Assembly (NCBI RefSeq): GCF_002741075.1
Contig: NZ_CP016634.1
Location: 450,501-514,500, forward strand
Direction of reading: 5' to 3'
DNA from: Pseudomonas putida
GTDB taxonomy: Bacteria; Pseudomonadota; Gammaproteobacteria; Pseudomonadales; Pseudomonadaceae
Length of the DNA: 64,000 bases
Shown: piece after piece, positions 29,153-38,798 of the stretch
Layout: the number at the start of each line of letters is the position of its first letter
Numbering within the stretch: position 1 is the stretch's first letter
Notes under the pieces: generated by a model
The model's database searches: none
What the model was told of the DNA's origin: nothing
What the model saw: only the letters and a program-made list of their open reading frames with translations
Made by a program: the position numbers and the translations under genes

Positions 29153-30154
29153 TCACACTTTCAACACCAATTTCCCGAAGTTTTCTCCGCTGAACAGCTT
29201 GAGCAGCGCCTCCGGGAAGGTCTCCAACCCCTCCACCACATCCTCCTTGCTCTTCACCTTGCCACTGGCCAGCCACCCGGCGATCTCCTGCGCGGCCTTG
29301 CCGTATTCCTTGGCGTAATCCATCACCACGAACCCTTCCATCCGCGCGCGGTTGACCAGCAGCGACAGGTAGTTGGCCGGGCCTTTGACGGCGTCTTTGT
29401 TGTTGTACTGGCTGATGGCGCCGCAGATGACCACGCGGGCCTTGAAGTTCAGGCGGCTGAGCACGGCGTCGAGGATGTCGCCGCCGACGTTGTCGAAGTA
29501 CACATCCACGCCTTTCGGACATTCGCGTTTGAGGCCGGCCAGGACGTCTTCGGCTTTGTAGTCGATGACGCCGTCAAAGCCGAGCTCGTCCTTGAGGTAT
29601 TGGCATTTCTCCTGGCCACCGGCGATGCCGACGACGCGGCAGCCTTTGAGCTTGGCGATCTGCCCGGCGATGCTACCGACGGCACCGGCGGCGCCGGAGA
29701 GAACGACGGTTTCGCCGGCTTTCGGTTGGCCGACGTCGAGCAGGGCGAAGTAGGCGGTCATGCCGGTCATGCCCAGGGCCGAGAGGTAGCGGGGCAGGGG
29801 GGCTAGGCGTGGGTCGATCTTGTACAGGCCCTGGGGTTCGCCGGTGAAGTAGTCCTGCACGCCGAGCGGGCCGTTGACGTGGTCGCCGGGCTTGAAGTCT
29901 GGGTGCTTTGAGGCGATCACTTCGCCGACGCCCAGGGCGCGCATCACCTGGCCGAGGGCAACGGGGGCGATGTAGGACTTGCCTTCATTCATCCAGCCGC
30001 GCATGGCGGGGTCCAGGGAGAGGTAGAGGTTTTTCACCAGCACCTGGCCTTCGACGGGCTCGGTGACGGGGACCTGCTCGTAGGTGAAGTTGTCGCGGCG
30101 CACGGCACCGACCGGGCGTTGGGTGAGCAGGAAGCGGCGGTTGGTCTGGGTCAT
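29153..30154 (-). CDS. NADP-dependent medium-chain oxidoreductase (CurA-like)
   Basis: 333 residues, MDR superfamily without zinc ligands, close in pattern to leukotriene B4 12-hydroxydehydrogenase / curcumin reductase enzymes that reduce enone double bonds with NADPH. Motifs: LSLDPAMRGWM near residue 50, and the nucleotide-binding GAAGAVGSIAGQIAK. The start MTQTNRRF was chosen as the family start; the frame is open far upstream through a non-coding stretch. Substrate not known. Divergent from the SDR gene. Confidence 0.9.
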   Translation of the reverse strand: MTQTNRRFLLTQRPVGAVRRDNFTYEQVPVTEPVEGQVLVKNLYLSLDPAMRGWMNEGKSYIAPVALGQVMRALGVGEVIASKHPDFKPGDHVNGPLGVQDYFTGEPQGLYKIDPRLAPLPRYLSALGMTGMTAYFALLDVGQPKAGETVVLSGAAGAVGSIAGQIAKLKGCRVVGIAGGQEKCQYLKDELGFDGVIDYKAEDVLAGLKRECPKGVDVYFDNVGGDILDAVLSRLNFKARVVICGAISQYNNKDAVKGPANYLSLLVNRARMEGFVVMDYAKEYGKAAQEIAGWLASGKVKSKEDVVEGLETFPEALLKLFSGENFGKLVLKV

Positions 30155-30343
30155 GGCGGGTCCTGGGTGGCAAAGGGGCAGAACGGGCAATTTAACCTGC
30201 TGATGGACGTTGGTCCGCAAAATCACTGATAGGCATGGTAGACCAACCGTTGGTGTGATGATGCTGCCCAGCCAGGCGGTGGGCTGGCTAGACTGCTGGC
30301 GATGGTGCACGGCATTTCTGTAGGCGCGATCTTGAGTGGCCCC

Positions 30344-30389
30344 GGGGGCCGCTGCGCCGCCCTTTCGCGGCACAAGGCCGCTCCTACAC
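30344..30389. repeat. hairpin plus REP, second type
   Basis: A G/C hairpin followed by a REP of the variant CGCGGCACAAGGCCGCTCC, 40 bases upstream of the SDR gene; a poor mate lies at about 30318-30343. Confidence 0.7.
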
Positions 30390-30428
30390 AGAGCCGTGCC
30401 CAATCCTGAAGACCCTAAGGAGTGAGCA

Positions 30429-31190
30429 ATGAGCATGACCTTTTCCGGCCAGGTAGCCCTGGTCACCGGTGGTGGGGCGGGGATTGGCCGGGCGACGGCA
30501 CAGGCATTCGCTGTCGAGGGTTTGAAGGTGGTGGTGGCTGATCGGGATGTGGAGGGCGGCGAGGCGACGGTCGCGCTGATTCGCCAGGCCGGTGGGGAGG
30601 GGCTGTTCGTGGCCTGCGATGTGACCAAGGATGCCGAGGTGCGCCATTTGCACGAGCGCATCATCGAAGCCTACGGTCGTCTGGACTACGCCTTCAACAA
30701 TGCCGGCATCGAGATCGAGCAAGGCCGTCTGGCAGAGGGCAGCGAGGCGCAGTTCGACGCCATCATGGGCGTGAACGTCAAGGGTGTGTGGCTGTGCATG
30801 AAGTACCAACTGTCGCTGATGCTCGCCGCGGGCGGTGGGGCGATCGTCAATACCGCGTCGGTCGCGGGGTTGGGGGCGGCGCCGAAGATGAGTATCTACA
30901 GCGCTTCCAAGCATGCAGTGATTGGCCTGACCAAGTCGGCGGCCATCGAGTACGCCAAGAAGGGCATTCGGGTGAATGCAGTGTGCCCAGCGGTGATCGA
31001 TACCGACATGTTCCGCCGAGCCTACGAGGCTGACCCGCGCAAGGCGGAGTTCGCGGCCGCGATGCACCCGGTGGGGCGCGTGGGCAAAGTCGAGGAGATC
31101 GCCAGCGCGGTACTTTACCTGTGTAGCGATGGCGCGGCCTTTACTACCGGCCATAGCCTGGCTGTCGATGGCGGGGCCACGGCAATTTGA
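30429..31190 (+). CDS. short-chain dehydrogenase/reductase
   Basis: 253 residues, classical SDR. Cofactor motif TGGGAGIG, structural NNAG, and catalytic Ser / Tyr / Lys in NTASVAG and YSASK are present, followed by VCPAVIDTDMF. ADRD at the end of the second beta-strand suggests NAD preference. The ATG has AAGGAG at good spacing. The substrate cannot be read from the sequence. Confidence 0.9.
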   Translation: MSMTFSGQVALVTGGGAGIGRATAQAFAVEGLKVVVADRDVEGGEATVALIRQAGGEGLFVACDVTKDAEVRHLHERIIEAYGRLDYAFNNAGIEIEQGRLAEGSEAQFDAIMGVNVKGVWLCMKYQLSLMLAAGGGAIVNTASVAGLGAAPKMSIYSASKHAVIGLTKSAAIEYAKKGIRVNAVCPAVIDTDMFRRAYEADPRKAEFAAAMHPVGRVGKVEEIASAVLYLCSDGAAFTTGHSLAVDGGATAI

Positions 31191-31210
31191 GGCCCATTGA
31201 AACTGCGTCG

Positions 31211-31372
31211 GCCTTTTCGCGGGTAAACCCGCTCCTACAGGTTCTCCGCTGTTCTCAACAACACCGCTGTGCCTGTGGGAAACGGCGCCAGGGCTGGTAT
31301 TTGCATGGCTGAAAAGTCTAGGCAGCCCAAGAGTCACCGCAAGCCTTGTGGGAGCGGGTTTACCCGCGAATG
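31211..31372. repeat. inverted REP pair
   Basis: A REP at 31211-31240 and an inverted one at 31346-31372, about 105 bases apart. The second lies inside the last codons of the MFS gene. Confidence 0.8.
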
Positions 31373-32509
31373 AGCCCGTGCTGACAACCATAGTGTCAAG
31401 GCAACCACTCCACACCCCGCGAGTAACGCGGTGCCAAACACCACCAACGCGGTTCGCGAGCCAAGGCGGTCACTGAGCAGCCCCGTGAAGATCACCGGCA
31501 AGCTGAACCCCAGGTACGCCAGCAGAAAGAAACCCGCGCTGGCCCGGGTCTTCTCAGGCCCTGCCAACTGGTTCACCGCCGCCAGCCCACCCAAATAAAT
31601 GAACCCGTAGCACGCGCTGCTGGCAGCGACCGCGCCCAGCAGCACGGCAGCCAACTGCCCGCTGTCGGCGCCCCAGGCCAGCAGGGCGTAGCTGCAGGGT
31701 AGGATCGCCAGGCCCAGCAAGGTCGCCCGCGCGCTGGCCATGCGACGGGCCATCGGCTGGAACAACAAACCACAGCTGATCACGCAGAAGGTCGAGAAGC
31801 CGGACCAGGCGCTCAGCCCGTGTTGACGCAAGACGCCCGGCAACAGGGCAATCACCAGGCCTACGCAAGCCCAGGCAAGCAAGATGGCCAGGCCATAGGC
31901 CAGGCTGCCCCTGGGGTAGAAGGGCAGGCGCAGCATGGCGCCGCGCTGCGCAGGACGCGGATCGGGCAGGCGCCAGACCAACACCAGCGCGACGGCGGCG
32001 AGCAGCAGTTGCAGGTGGAAGCTGCCCGGCGTCAGGGTGGGGCCGCGCACCAAGAAGAGGCTTGTCAGCGCGGCGCCCAGGCCAAAGCCCAGGGACGTGC
32101 TGGCGGTCACCCAGTTGGCGGCGCGGCCGCTGTCATTGCCGGCCATCAGCTCGCCCATATAGGCGGTGGCGGTCGCCGAGGCCAGGCCCGTGCCCAGGCC
32201 CAGGAACAGGCGCGCCAGGCCCAAGGTCTGCAGGTTGGGGGCGAACAGCATCAGCACCGTGGCGATCATCGACAGGGCCAGAGCCGTGAGGATCAGCGGC
32301 CGTCGCCCGACCCGGTCCGCCAGGCCGCCCAAGGCCAGCAGCACGGGCAATACGCCCAGTACGTAACCGGAGAACGCCACCGCAGTGGCGGCCGCGCCTT
32401 GGCCGGAGAGGTCGGCGTAGGCGATGTACAGGGGCGCCTGCAGGTTCACCGCGAGGGTGATCAGGCACAGGGCGAAGGCCAGGCGGGCCGGGGCTGAGCG
32501 GGTGGTCAT
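31334..32509 (-). CDS. MFS transporter
   Basis: 391 residues, twelve membrane helices, with the MFS loop motif GGLADRVGRRPL between helices 2 and 3. The family exports or imports small molecules with protons; no substrate signature is visible. The start MTTRSAPARLAF was chosen because the frame further upstream covers a REP. The last eleven codons before the stop are formed by a REP palindrome, so the tail is probably not functional. Divergent from a MocR-type regulator that may control it. Confidence 0.87.
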   Translation of the reverse strand: MTTRSAPARLAFALCLITLAVNLQAPLYIAYADLSGQGAAATAVAFSGYVLGVLPVLLALGGLADRVGRRPLILTALALSMIATVLMLFAPNLQTLGLARLFLGLGTGLASATATAYMGELMAGNDSGRAANWVTASTSLGFGLGAALTSLFLVRGPTLTPGSFHLQLLLAAVALVLVWRLPDPRPAQRGAMLRLPFYPRGSLAYGLAILLAWACVGLVIALLPGVLRQHGLSAWSGFSTFCVISCGLLFQPMARRMASARATLLGLAILPCSYALLAWGADSGQLAAVLLGAVAASSACYGFIYLGGLAAVNQLAGPEKTRASAGFFLLAYLGFSLPVIFTGLLSDRLGSRTALVVFGTALLAGCGVVALTLWLSARAHSRVNPLPQGLR

Positions 32510-32538
32510 CTGGGCATCCTTGGGTTGTCTGTAGTGGC

Positions 32539-32566
32539 GCTTCGCGGGTGAACCCGCTTCCACAAG
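32539..32566. repeat. REP in the MFS-MocR divergent region
   Basis: TTCGCGGGTGAACCCGCTTCC with a degenerate mate at about 32580-32607, between the two divergent genes. Confidence 0.75.
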
Positions 32567-32663
32567 CCTCGCGGTGATCCTTGTGGGCGCGGCTGGCCGG
32601 TAGGCCAACAGTGATCTCCAACCCTTGCACCAACAAGGCACACTCCCGGCGCATTTGTGATTA

Positions 32664-32690
32664 ACTGTTCGGTAAAAATCAGCGAACACT
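32664..32690. promoter_or_regulatory. candidate MocR operator
   Basis: ACTGTTCG (32664-32671) and CGAACACT (32683-32690) form an inverted repeat with 7 of 8 matches and an 11-base spacer, four bases before the regulator start. No Shine-Dalgarno sequence is seen before that start. The position suits autoregulation. Confidence 0.45.
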
Positions 32691-32694
32691 TCCC

Positions 32695-34092
32695 ATGCCT
32701 ATCCTTTTGGATCGTGACTGCGCCACCCCGCTGGTCCAGCAACTGACCGAACAGTTGCAAGCCTGGATCGAACAGCAACGTCTGCGCCCCGGCGCGCGGC
32801 TGCCTTCGATCCGCACACAGGCCCGCAACCTGGCCGTCAGCCCCGCCTGCGTGATCGAAGCCTACGACCGCCTGGTGGCCAGCGGCTGGCTGGAGGCGCG
32901 TCACGGCACGGGCTTCTTCGTCGCCGAGCGTAAGCCGGGCCTGCCCCAGGAAGAGGAACTGGCGTGGGGCGAAGCGGTGGATGGCAGTTGGCGGCAGTTT
33001 CGCGAAGGCCACGACGAGTTGCTCAAGCTCGGCTGCGGCTGGCTGCCTTGCGCCTGGCGGGCCAACACTGAAGTGGCCCAGGCCGTGCGTCTGGTCAGCC
33101 GTGGCAATGTGGAGGATCTGTTCGACTATTGCCCGCCCTTGGGCCTGGCCAGCCTGCGTCAGCAATTGCACAAGCGCCTGGCGCGCATCGACATCGCCGC
33201 CGGCCCCGAGCGCATCCTCACCACCCAGGGCGCCAGCCATGCCCTCGACTTGCTGGTGCGTACGCTGTTGCGCCCAGGCGATGCGGTGCTGGTGGAAAGC
33301 CCTGGCTACTACAACCTGTTCAACCTGTTGCGCCAGCACCAGGTACGTATGCTGCCGGTACCGCGTACCGCCAGCGGGCCGGACCTGGACGCCCTGGAAC
33401 GCCTGCTGGCCGAGCACCGCCCGCGCTGCCTGTTCATCAACAGCCTGTATCACAACCCCACCGGCACCAGCCTGACGCCAAAGGTGGCCTATCGCCTGCT
33501 GGAATTGGCCCGCGAGCATGACCTGCGCATCGTCGAGGACGATATCTACGCAGATTTTCAGGACGGCCCGGCCACGCGCCTGGCGACCCTCGACAGCGAG
33601 CAGCGGGTGATCTACATGGCCAGTTTCTCCAAGACCCTGAGCAGTTCGCTGCGGGTGGGCTACCTGGTGGCCGATGCCGCGCTGATTGCTCGCTTGGCCG
33701 AGCTCAAGATGGTCACTGGCATCGGCACGTCGCGCTTTGCCGAGCAGGTGGTGGGGCAGATGCTCGCCAACGGCAGCTACCGCAAGAGCGTGCAACGCCT
33801 GCGTGTGCGCCTGGGGCAGCACATGGCCAAGCTGCTGGGGCAACTTGAGGCCTATGGCTGGGAGGTGTTCTGCGAGCCCTATGGCGGCATGTTTGTCTGG
33901 GTGCGCTCGCCTGGGCGCGACGTTGCCAGCCTGGAGCGCATTGCCTTGGACAACGCGGTGCTGCTGACGCCGGGCAGTGCGTTCGACCATCAGGGCGCGC
34001 CGAGCGACTGGTTGCGTATCAATGTCGCCTACGGGCAGGACCAGCGGGCACAGGCCTTCTTTCGACACGCAGGGCGACCTTCAGCACGCTGA
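32695..34092 (+). CDS. GntR/MocR family PLP-dependent transcriptional regulator
   Basis: 465 residues: an N-terminal winged-helix GntR domain (about 10-75; LPSIRTQARNLAVSPACVIEAYDRL) and an aminotransferase-like domain of fold type I (about 110-460) with the PLP lysine in ASFSKTLSSSLRVG and the NPTG motif HNPTGT. MocR regulators use PLP or its adducts as effectors. It is divergent from an MFS transporter gene, the likely target (inference). The ATG has no clear ribosome site, so translation may be from a short or leaderless message. Confidence 0.92.
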   Translation: MPILLDRDCATPLVQQLTEQLQAWIEQQRLRPGARLPSIRTQARNLAVSPACVIEAYDRLVASGWLEARHGTGFFVAERKPGLPQEEELAWGEAVDGSWRQFREGHDELLKLGCGWLPCAWRANTEVAQAVRLVSRGNVEDLFDYCPPLGLASLRQQLHKRLARIDIAAGPERILTTQGASHALDLLVRTLLRPGDAVLVESPGYYNLFNLLRQHQVRMLPVPRTASGPDLDALERLLAEHRPRCLFINSLYHNPTGTSLTPKVAYRLLELAREHDLRIVEDDIYADFQDGPATRLATLDSEQRVIYMASFSKTLSSSLRVGYLVADAALIARLAELKMVTGIGTSRFAEQVVGQMLANGSYRKSVQRLRVRLGQHMAKLLGQLEAYGWEVFCEPYGGMFVWVRSPGRDVASLERIALDNAVLLTPGSAFDHQGAPSDWLRINVAYGQDQRAQAFFRHAGRPSAR

Positions 34093-34178
34093 AAGCGACA
34101 CGCTCATAGCTATTTGACACCATTGTGACCGGTGGGCCTTGTGGGTGGGGCGCTGCTGTTGCCACTCTTGGCTGAAAA

Positions 34179-34264
34179 GGGCTGCTGTGCAGCCCATCGC
34201 GGGGCAAGCCCGCTCCTACAGGGACCACCACTAGCCTGTAGGAGCGGGCTTGCCCCGCGATGGG
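34179..34264. repeat. hairpin plus perfect REPIN
   Basis: GGGCTGC-TGT-GCAGCCC (34179-34195) overlaps a REPIN with two perfect 29-base inverted arms (34193-34221 and 34236-34264) and a 14-base loop. It ends 45 bases before the chemoreceptor start. Confidence 0.92.
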
Positions 34265-34309
34265 CGTACAGCGGCCCCAAAAAACAGCGATGGACTGGGG
34301 GAATGGGCG

Positions 34310-36250
34310 ATGCGGGCAACCAAGCACGGTGTTCTGGCCAACCTGGGCATGGCCCGCAAACTCGGGCTGGGCTTTGCCCTGGTGTTGTTGCTGACCCTGG
34401 CGGTGGCGGCCATCGGCGTCTTCGCCTTGCAGGGCCTGGGCCAGCGCTTCGATGGCCTGCGCCAGATGAGCCAGTTCAATACCGACTTGCTCAAGCTGCG
34501 CCAGCACGAGCAGGGTTTTGCCCTGCGCTCGGACATCAAGGAAGCCGAAACCCTGCGCAAGGACCTGCAAAGCCTGACCGAGCGCGCCCGCAACCTCCCG
34601 GCCCTGGCCGCCACCGAAAGCGACCTGGCCGCCTACGGCCAGGCCTTCGATGTCTTCGTCGAAGCCGTGCAGGCCAAGGAGCTGGCCCTGGACATGGCCA
34701 GCTGGTCGGTCTCCAGTGTCGCCAACAACCTCGATGTGCTGCAGTCTGGCCTTGCCGACGATGGCACCTATACCCTCAAACAGTCCCAAGGCCAGCAGGG
34801 CAGCGAATTCCTCGAGCAGGCCGGCCAGGTGGCTCAGGTGTCGCGCCTGATGCTGCAGGCCATGGACGAGGCGCGGGTGCGCCTGGAGCAGGGGCGTAAG
34901 GGTGAGGAGGCGGTCAACGAGGGGCGCATCGCCCAGACCGTCGAGGCAGCGAGCCTGGTCGACCAGCTCAAGGCGTCGGTGAGCGACACCGGTTACCAGA
35001 GCGTCTTGGGCGAGGTGGCCGGGCATATCGCCAGCTTCTCCGACAAGCTCAACGAATACACCGACCTGCTGGCCAAGGAACAAGGCATCAAGGCTCAATT
35101 GCAGGCCCGGGCCGAGCTGGTCACCAGCCGGGTCAACCAGGCCTATGCGAGCCAGGAGCAAGCCATGCAGGGCGAACTTGCCCGCAGCACGGTCGCCATC
35201 GCCTTGGCCACCGCGCTGGCCTTGCTGGTGGGCGTGCTCGCCGCCTGGTTGATCACCCGTGCCGTGGTCGGCCCGCTCAAGCGTGTGATCGCCCGAGCCC
35301 AGCGTATCGCCGCGGGCGATCTGGCAGTGGAGACTGAAACTACGCGGCGTGACGAGGTCGGCCAGCTGACCTTGGCCATGCAGCAGATGGCCGCCGGGCT
35401 CTCCGGTATCGTCAGTGGTCTGCAACAGGGCATCGAACAATTGGCCGGCAACGCCCAGGCGCTGTCGGCGGTCACCGAGCAGACCAACCGTGAGGTGGGC
35501 AGCCAGAAGGAAGAAACCGAGCAAGTGGCCACCGCCATGCAGCAGATGACGGCCACCGTGCACGACGTGGCGCGCAACGCCGAGGAGGCCGCTCAGGCGG
35601 CGCAGAGCGCCGACGACAAGGTCGAGTCCGGCCAGCAGGTGGTGCGCCAGAGCATGCAGCGCATCGAACAGTTGGCTGCCGCGGCGGAGACCGCCAGCGC
35701 CGGCATCGACAGTTTGAGCGCCGAAATCCATACCATTGGTGACGTGCTGGAAGTGATCAAGAGCGTCGCCGAGCAGACCAACCTGCTGGCGCTCAACGCA
35801 GCGATCGAAGCCGCTCGGGCCGGTGAGCAGGGGCGCGGCTTTGCCGTGGTGGCGGACGAGGTCCGGGCTCTGGCGCGGCGCACCCGGCAATCCACCGAAG
35901 AGATCGAGCGCCTGGTCGCCAGCCTGCGCGGCAACGCCCAGCAGTCGGTATCGCAGATTCGCGGCAGTACCGAGCTGGTGCGTCTGGCGGTGGCCGATGC
36001 GCTGCATACCGAAAGTGCGCTGGGCAGCATCGCGGCTGCGGTGTCGTTGATCCAGCAGATGAACCAGCAGATCGCCGCGGCGGCGGAGCAGCAAAGCTCG
36101 GTGGCCGAGGAAATCACCCGCAGCGTCACGCAGATCCGCGGCAGCGCCGATCAGGCCGCCCTGGCCATGCAGGACAACGCCCGCTCGAGCGTCGAGTTGG
36201 CGCAGTTGGGCACTGACCTCAAGGGCATGGTTGGCCACTTCAGATTGTGA
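34310..36250 (+). CDS. methyl-accepting chemotaxis protein
   Basis: 646 residues. First membrane helix about 15-37, a long all-helical periplasmic region of about 250 residues, second helix about 290-312, HAMP, then the cytoplasmic hairpin with the conserved tip [20 protein letters not shown]. The long, helical sensor region fits the helical bimodular (HBM) type, as in the P. putida organic-acid receptor McpS, but ligand residues were not checked. Start MRATKHGV was chosen; the frame upstream runs into a REPIN. Convergent with the BenE gene across a palindrome. Confidence 0.92.
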   Translation: MRATKHGVLANLGMARKLGLGFALVLLLTLAVAAIGVFALQGLGQRFDGLRQMSQFNTDLLKLRQHEQGFALRSDIKEAETLRKDLQSLTERARNLPALAATESDLAAYGQAFDVFVEAVQAKELALDMASWSVSSVANNLDVLQSGLADDGTYTLKQSQGQQGSEFLEQAGQVAQVSRLMLQAMDEARVRLEQGRKGEEAVNEGRIAQTVEAASLVDQLKASVSDTGYQSVLGEVAGHIASFSDKLNEYTDLLAKEQGIKAQLQARAELVTSRVNQAYASQEQAMQGELARSTVAIALATALALLVGVLAAWLITRAVVGPLKRVIARAQRIAAGDLAVETETTRRDEVGQLTLAMQQMAAGLSGIVSGLQQGIEQLAGNAQALSAVTEQTNREVGSQKEETEQVATAMQQMTATVHDVARNAEEAAQAAQSADDKVESGQQVVRQSMQRIEQLAAAAETASAGIDSLSAEIHTIGDVLEVIKSVAEQTNLLALNAAIEAARAGEQGRGFAVVADEVRALARRTRQSTEEIERLVASLRGNAQQSVSQIRGSTELVRLAVADALHTESALGSIAAAVSLIQQMNQQIAAAAEQQSSVAEEITRSVTQIRGSADQAALAMQDNARSSVELAQLGTDLKGMVGHFRL

Positions 36251-36260
36251 TCGAGTGTGT

Positions 36261-36293
36261 CGGCCCTTCGCGGGTTAACCCGCGAACAGGCCG
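36261..36293. terminator. palindrome between convergent genes
   Basis: A perfect 20-base palindrome (36267-36286, centre GTTAAC) made from a fused REP, flanked by CGGCC and GGCCG. It fills the gap between the chemoreceptor and BenE genes and could act as a terminator for both; no T-run. Confidence 0.6.
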
Positions 36294-36313
36294 GCACTGA
36301 CAACAAGGCATCG

Positions 36314-37504
36314 TCAGCCTTTGCGTGGGCTCAGGATCAGCAAGGTCAACACTCCCGCCACAATCCCCCAGAACGCCGAGCCGATCGAGAACAAGGTGAA
36401 CCCCGAGGCCGTCACCATGAAGGTGATCAGCGCCGCCTCACGCTCGCGGGGTTCGCCCATGGCCACGCTCAGGCCGTTCATGATCGAGCCAAACAACGCC
36501 AACGCCGCAATCGACAGCACCAGCTCTTTGGGCAGCGCCGCAAACAGGGCTGCCAGTGTGGCACCGAACACCCCGGCGATGCCGTAGAAAATCCCGCACC
36601 ATACCGCCGCGGTGTAGCGCTTGCTCGGGTCCTCATGGGCGTGGGGGCCGGTGCAGATCGCTGCGCTGATCGCCGCCAGGTTCACGCCGTGGGAGCCGAA
36701 CGGCGCCAGCAGCAGCGAGGCAAAGCCGGTGGCCGAGATCAGCGGCGAGGCCGGCACCAGGTAGCCATCGGCCCGTAGTACGGCGATGCCCGGCATGTTC
36801 TGCGAGGTCATCGCCACCACGAACAGCGGGATGCCGATGCTGATGGTCGCCGCCAGCGAGAAGCTCGGCGTGGTCCACACCGGCTTGGCCACCTCCAGGT
36901 TGAAGCCGCTGAAGTCCAGCAGACCCAGGGCGCCGGACAACGCAGTGCCCACCAGCAACGCGGCCAGCACGCAATAGCGCGGCGACAGGCGCTTGACCAG
37001 CAGGTAGCTGAAGAACATGCCCAGCACCAGCACGGTGCGGTGTTGGGCCGCGACGAAAATCTCGCTGCCGATCTTGAACAAGATGCCTGCCAGCAACGCC
37101 GAGGCCAGGGATGCCGGGATGCGACGCACCAGACGCTCGAAGCTGCCGGTCAACCCGCAAATCAGCACCAGCACCGCGCAGGTGATATAGGCGCCGATGG
37201 CCTCGCCATAGCTGACCCCGCCGAGGCTTGTGATCAGCAATGCAGCGCCGGGGGTCGACCAGGCGATGGTGATGGGCGTGCGATAACGAAGCGACAGGCC
37301 GATGCTGCACACCGCCATGCCGATCGACAGGGCCCAGATCCACGAGGAAATCTGCGCACTGGTCAGCCCAGCGGCCTGGCCTGCCTGGAACATCAGCACC
37401 AATGAGCTGGTGTACCCCGTGAGCATGGCGATGAAACCGGCGACAATCGCCGACGGGGAACTGTCTGCCAGAGGGCGCAGGCGCGCGGAGGTGGCATCGG
37501 TCAT
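36314..37504 (-). CDS. BenE family benzoate/H+ symporter-like transporter
   Basis: 396 residues, about twelve membrane helices. Segments typical of the BenE family are STPGAALL, TSQNMPGIAVLRADGY and FGSHGVNLAAISAAICTG. The E. coli and Acinetobacter relatives take up benzoate; the substrate here is inferred only from the family. No aromatic-degradation genes are nearby. It faces the chemoreceptor gene tail to tail. Confidence 0.9.
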   Translation of the reverse strand: MTDATSARLRPLADSSPSAIVAGFIAMLTGYTSSLVLMFQAGQAAGLTSAQISSWIWALSIGMAVCSIGLSLRYRTPITIAWSTPGAALLITSLGGVSYGEAIGAYITCAVLVLICGLTGSFERLVRRIPASLASALLAGILFKIGSEIFVAAQHRTVLVLGMFFSYLLVKRLSPRYCVLAALLVGTALSGALGLLDFSGFNLEVAKPVWTTPSFSLAATISIGIPLFVVAMTSQNMPGIAVLRADGYLVPASPLISATGFASLLLAPFGSHGVNLAAISAAICTGPHAHEDPSKRYTAAVWCGIFYGIAGVFGATLAALFAALPKELVLSIAALALFGSIMNGLSVAMGEPREREAALITFMVTASGFTLFSIGSAFWGIVAGVLTLLILSPRKG

Positions 37505-37648
37505 TGAAAAGTCCTTGTAAAGGTGTAAGCAGTTTTTTCAGACTACCGTGACCGGGCGCAATCCTTGCGATACAGCGACCATTGCATTTAGCCGTACAGT
37601 CGCCAACTATTGGGCACGATTGCGTAACTGCGCGGGAGGGGAGGAGTG

Positions 37649-38251
37649 ATGTACAAGGTTTACGGGGATTACCAGTCGGGCAACTGCTACAAGATCAAGT
37701 TGATGCTGCATTTGCTGGATCGCCCCTACACGTGGCATCCGGTGGATATCTTGAAGGGCGAAACCGAGACGCCCGAGTTTCTGGCGATGAACCCCAACGG
37801 CAAGGTCCCGGTGTTGCAGCTCGAGGATGGCACCTGCCTGTGGGAGTCCAACGCCATCCTGAACTTCCTGGCCGATGGCAGTGATTTTTTGCCCACCGAG
37901 CCACGCCTGCGCACCCAGGTGCTGCAATGGCAGTTCTTCGAGCAGTACAGCCACGAGCCCTACATTGCCGTAGCGCGGTTCATCCAGTTTTACCTGGGGC
38001 TGCCTGACGAGCGCGTGGAGGAATACCGCAAGTTGCACAAAGGCGGCTACAAGGCGCTCAAGGTCATGGAGAGGCAACTGCAGATGACGCCTTATCTGGT
38101 TGGCGACCAGTATTCGATCGCCGACGTGGCGTTGTATGCCTACACCCATGTGGCGCATCAGGGCGGGTTCGACTTGACGGATTATCCGGGCGTGCGGGCG
38201 TGGTTGGCGCGGGTGGCGAGCCATCCGCGGCATGTGCCGATGGTGGACTGA
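37649..38251 (+). CDS. glutathione S-transferase
   Basis: 200 residues: N-terminal thioredoxin-like domain (about 1-78) with YQSGNCYKIKL at the active-site region, NPNGKVPVL (the cis-Pro for glutathione binding) and WESNAIL, then a helical domain with the N-capping segment SIADVALYAYTH. Typical bacterial GST length. The ATG is preceded by GGGGAGGAG; the GTG one codon earlier is less likely. Substrate not known. Confidence 0.92.
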   Translation: MYKVYGDYQSGNCYKIKLMLHLLDRPYTWHPVDILKGETETPEFLAMNPNGKVPVLQLEDGTCLWESNAILNFLADGSDFLPTEPRLRTQVLQWQFFEQYSHEPYIAVARFIQFYLGLPDERVEEYRKLHKGGYKALKVMERQLQMTPYLVGDQYSIADVALYAYTHVAHQGGFDLTDYPGVRAWLARVASHPRHVPMVD

Positions 38252-38275
38252 TCCAGGCTTTTTGCTAGCGGTTCC

Positions 38276-38349
38276 GGCCCTATCGCGGGTACACCCGCTC
38301 TTACAGGGTTGTTCGTACCTGTGGGAGCGGGTTTACCCGCGAAAAGGCC
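38276..38349. repeat. REPIN
   Basis: Two inverted REPs (cores CGCGGGTACACCCGC and GCGGGTTTACCCGCG) with a 12-base centre, between convergent GST and glutaredoxin-like genes. Confidence 0.85.
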
Positions 38350-38364
38350 TCCACAGCCTGTGTT

Positions 38365-38736
38365 TCAGACTGCCGCGAAGCGTTTGTCCAGGTAGGCAAT
38401 GATGTCCTTGGACTCGTACATCCAGGTCACCTCGCCAGCTTCCTCGATACGCAGGCACGGCACCTTCACTCGGCCGCCGCCCTCGAGCAGGGCCTGGCGG
38501 TGGGTCGGGTCGTTCTTGGCGTCGCGCAGGGCCACCGGCACGTTGAGGCGGTGCAAGGTGCGGCGGGTCTTGACGCAGAACGGGCAGGCGTGGAACTGGT
38601 ACAGAGCCAGATTCTGGGCGTCTTTGGTGACCTGCGCCTGGGCTGCGGCATCACGCTTGCGCTTGGCCGGGCGGCTGATCCAGTCACCGAACACGATAAG
38701 CTGGCCGAGGCCGACCCGCAGGGCTTTGACGATCAT
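38365..38736 (-). CDS. glutaredoxin-like protein
   Basis: 123 residues. A hydrophobic, basic N-terminal segment (about 1-35) precedes a glutaredoxin domain with redox motif CPFC in YQFHACPFC, the cis-Pro loop VKVPCLRIE and SKDIIAYLD at the C-terminus. The N-terminal extension may hold it at the membrane. ATG 38736 has AGGAG upstream; a TTG two codons earlier is in frame but unlikely. Downstream of folE on the same strand, with a terminator between. Confidence 0.9.
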   Translation of the reverse strand: MIVKALRVGLGQLIVFGDWISRPAKRKRDAAAQAQVTKDAQNLALYQFHACPFCVKTRRTLHRLNVPVALRDAKNDPTHRQALLEGGGRVKVPCLRIEEAGEVTWMYESKDIIAYLDKRFAAV

Positions 38737-38751
38737 GGACAACTCCTGAAC

Positions 38752-38782
38752 AAAAGAAAAAGCCGACCCCGAAGGGTCGGCT
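38752..38782 (-). terminator. folE terminator
   Basis: On the minus strand AGCCGACCC, TTCG, GGGTCGGCT and a run of T: a canonical intrinsic terminator 17 bases after folE. Confidence 0.93.
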
Positions 38783-38798
38783 CGCAGTCACACGCCGA

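Noticed and set aside
32506..34068. 520-codon open frame antisense to the MocR gene
   Set aside because: Shadow of the regulator; no ribosome site or motif.
34019..36238. 739-codon open frame antisense to the chemoreceptor
   Set aside because: Low-complexity, His- and Gln-rich translation typical of a shadow; the plus-strand protein has a perfect chemoreceptor tip.
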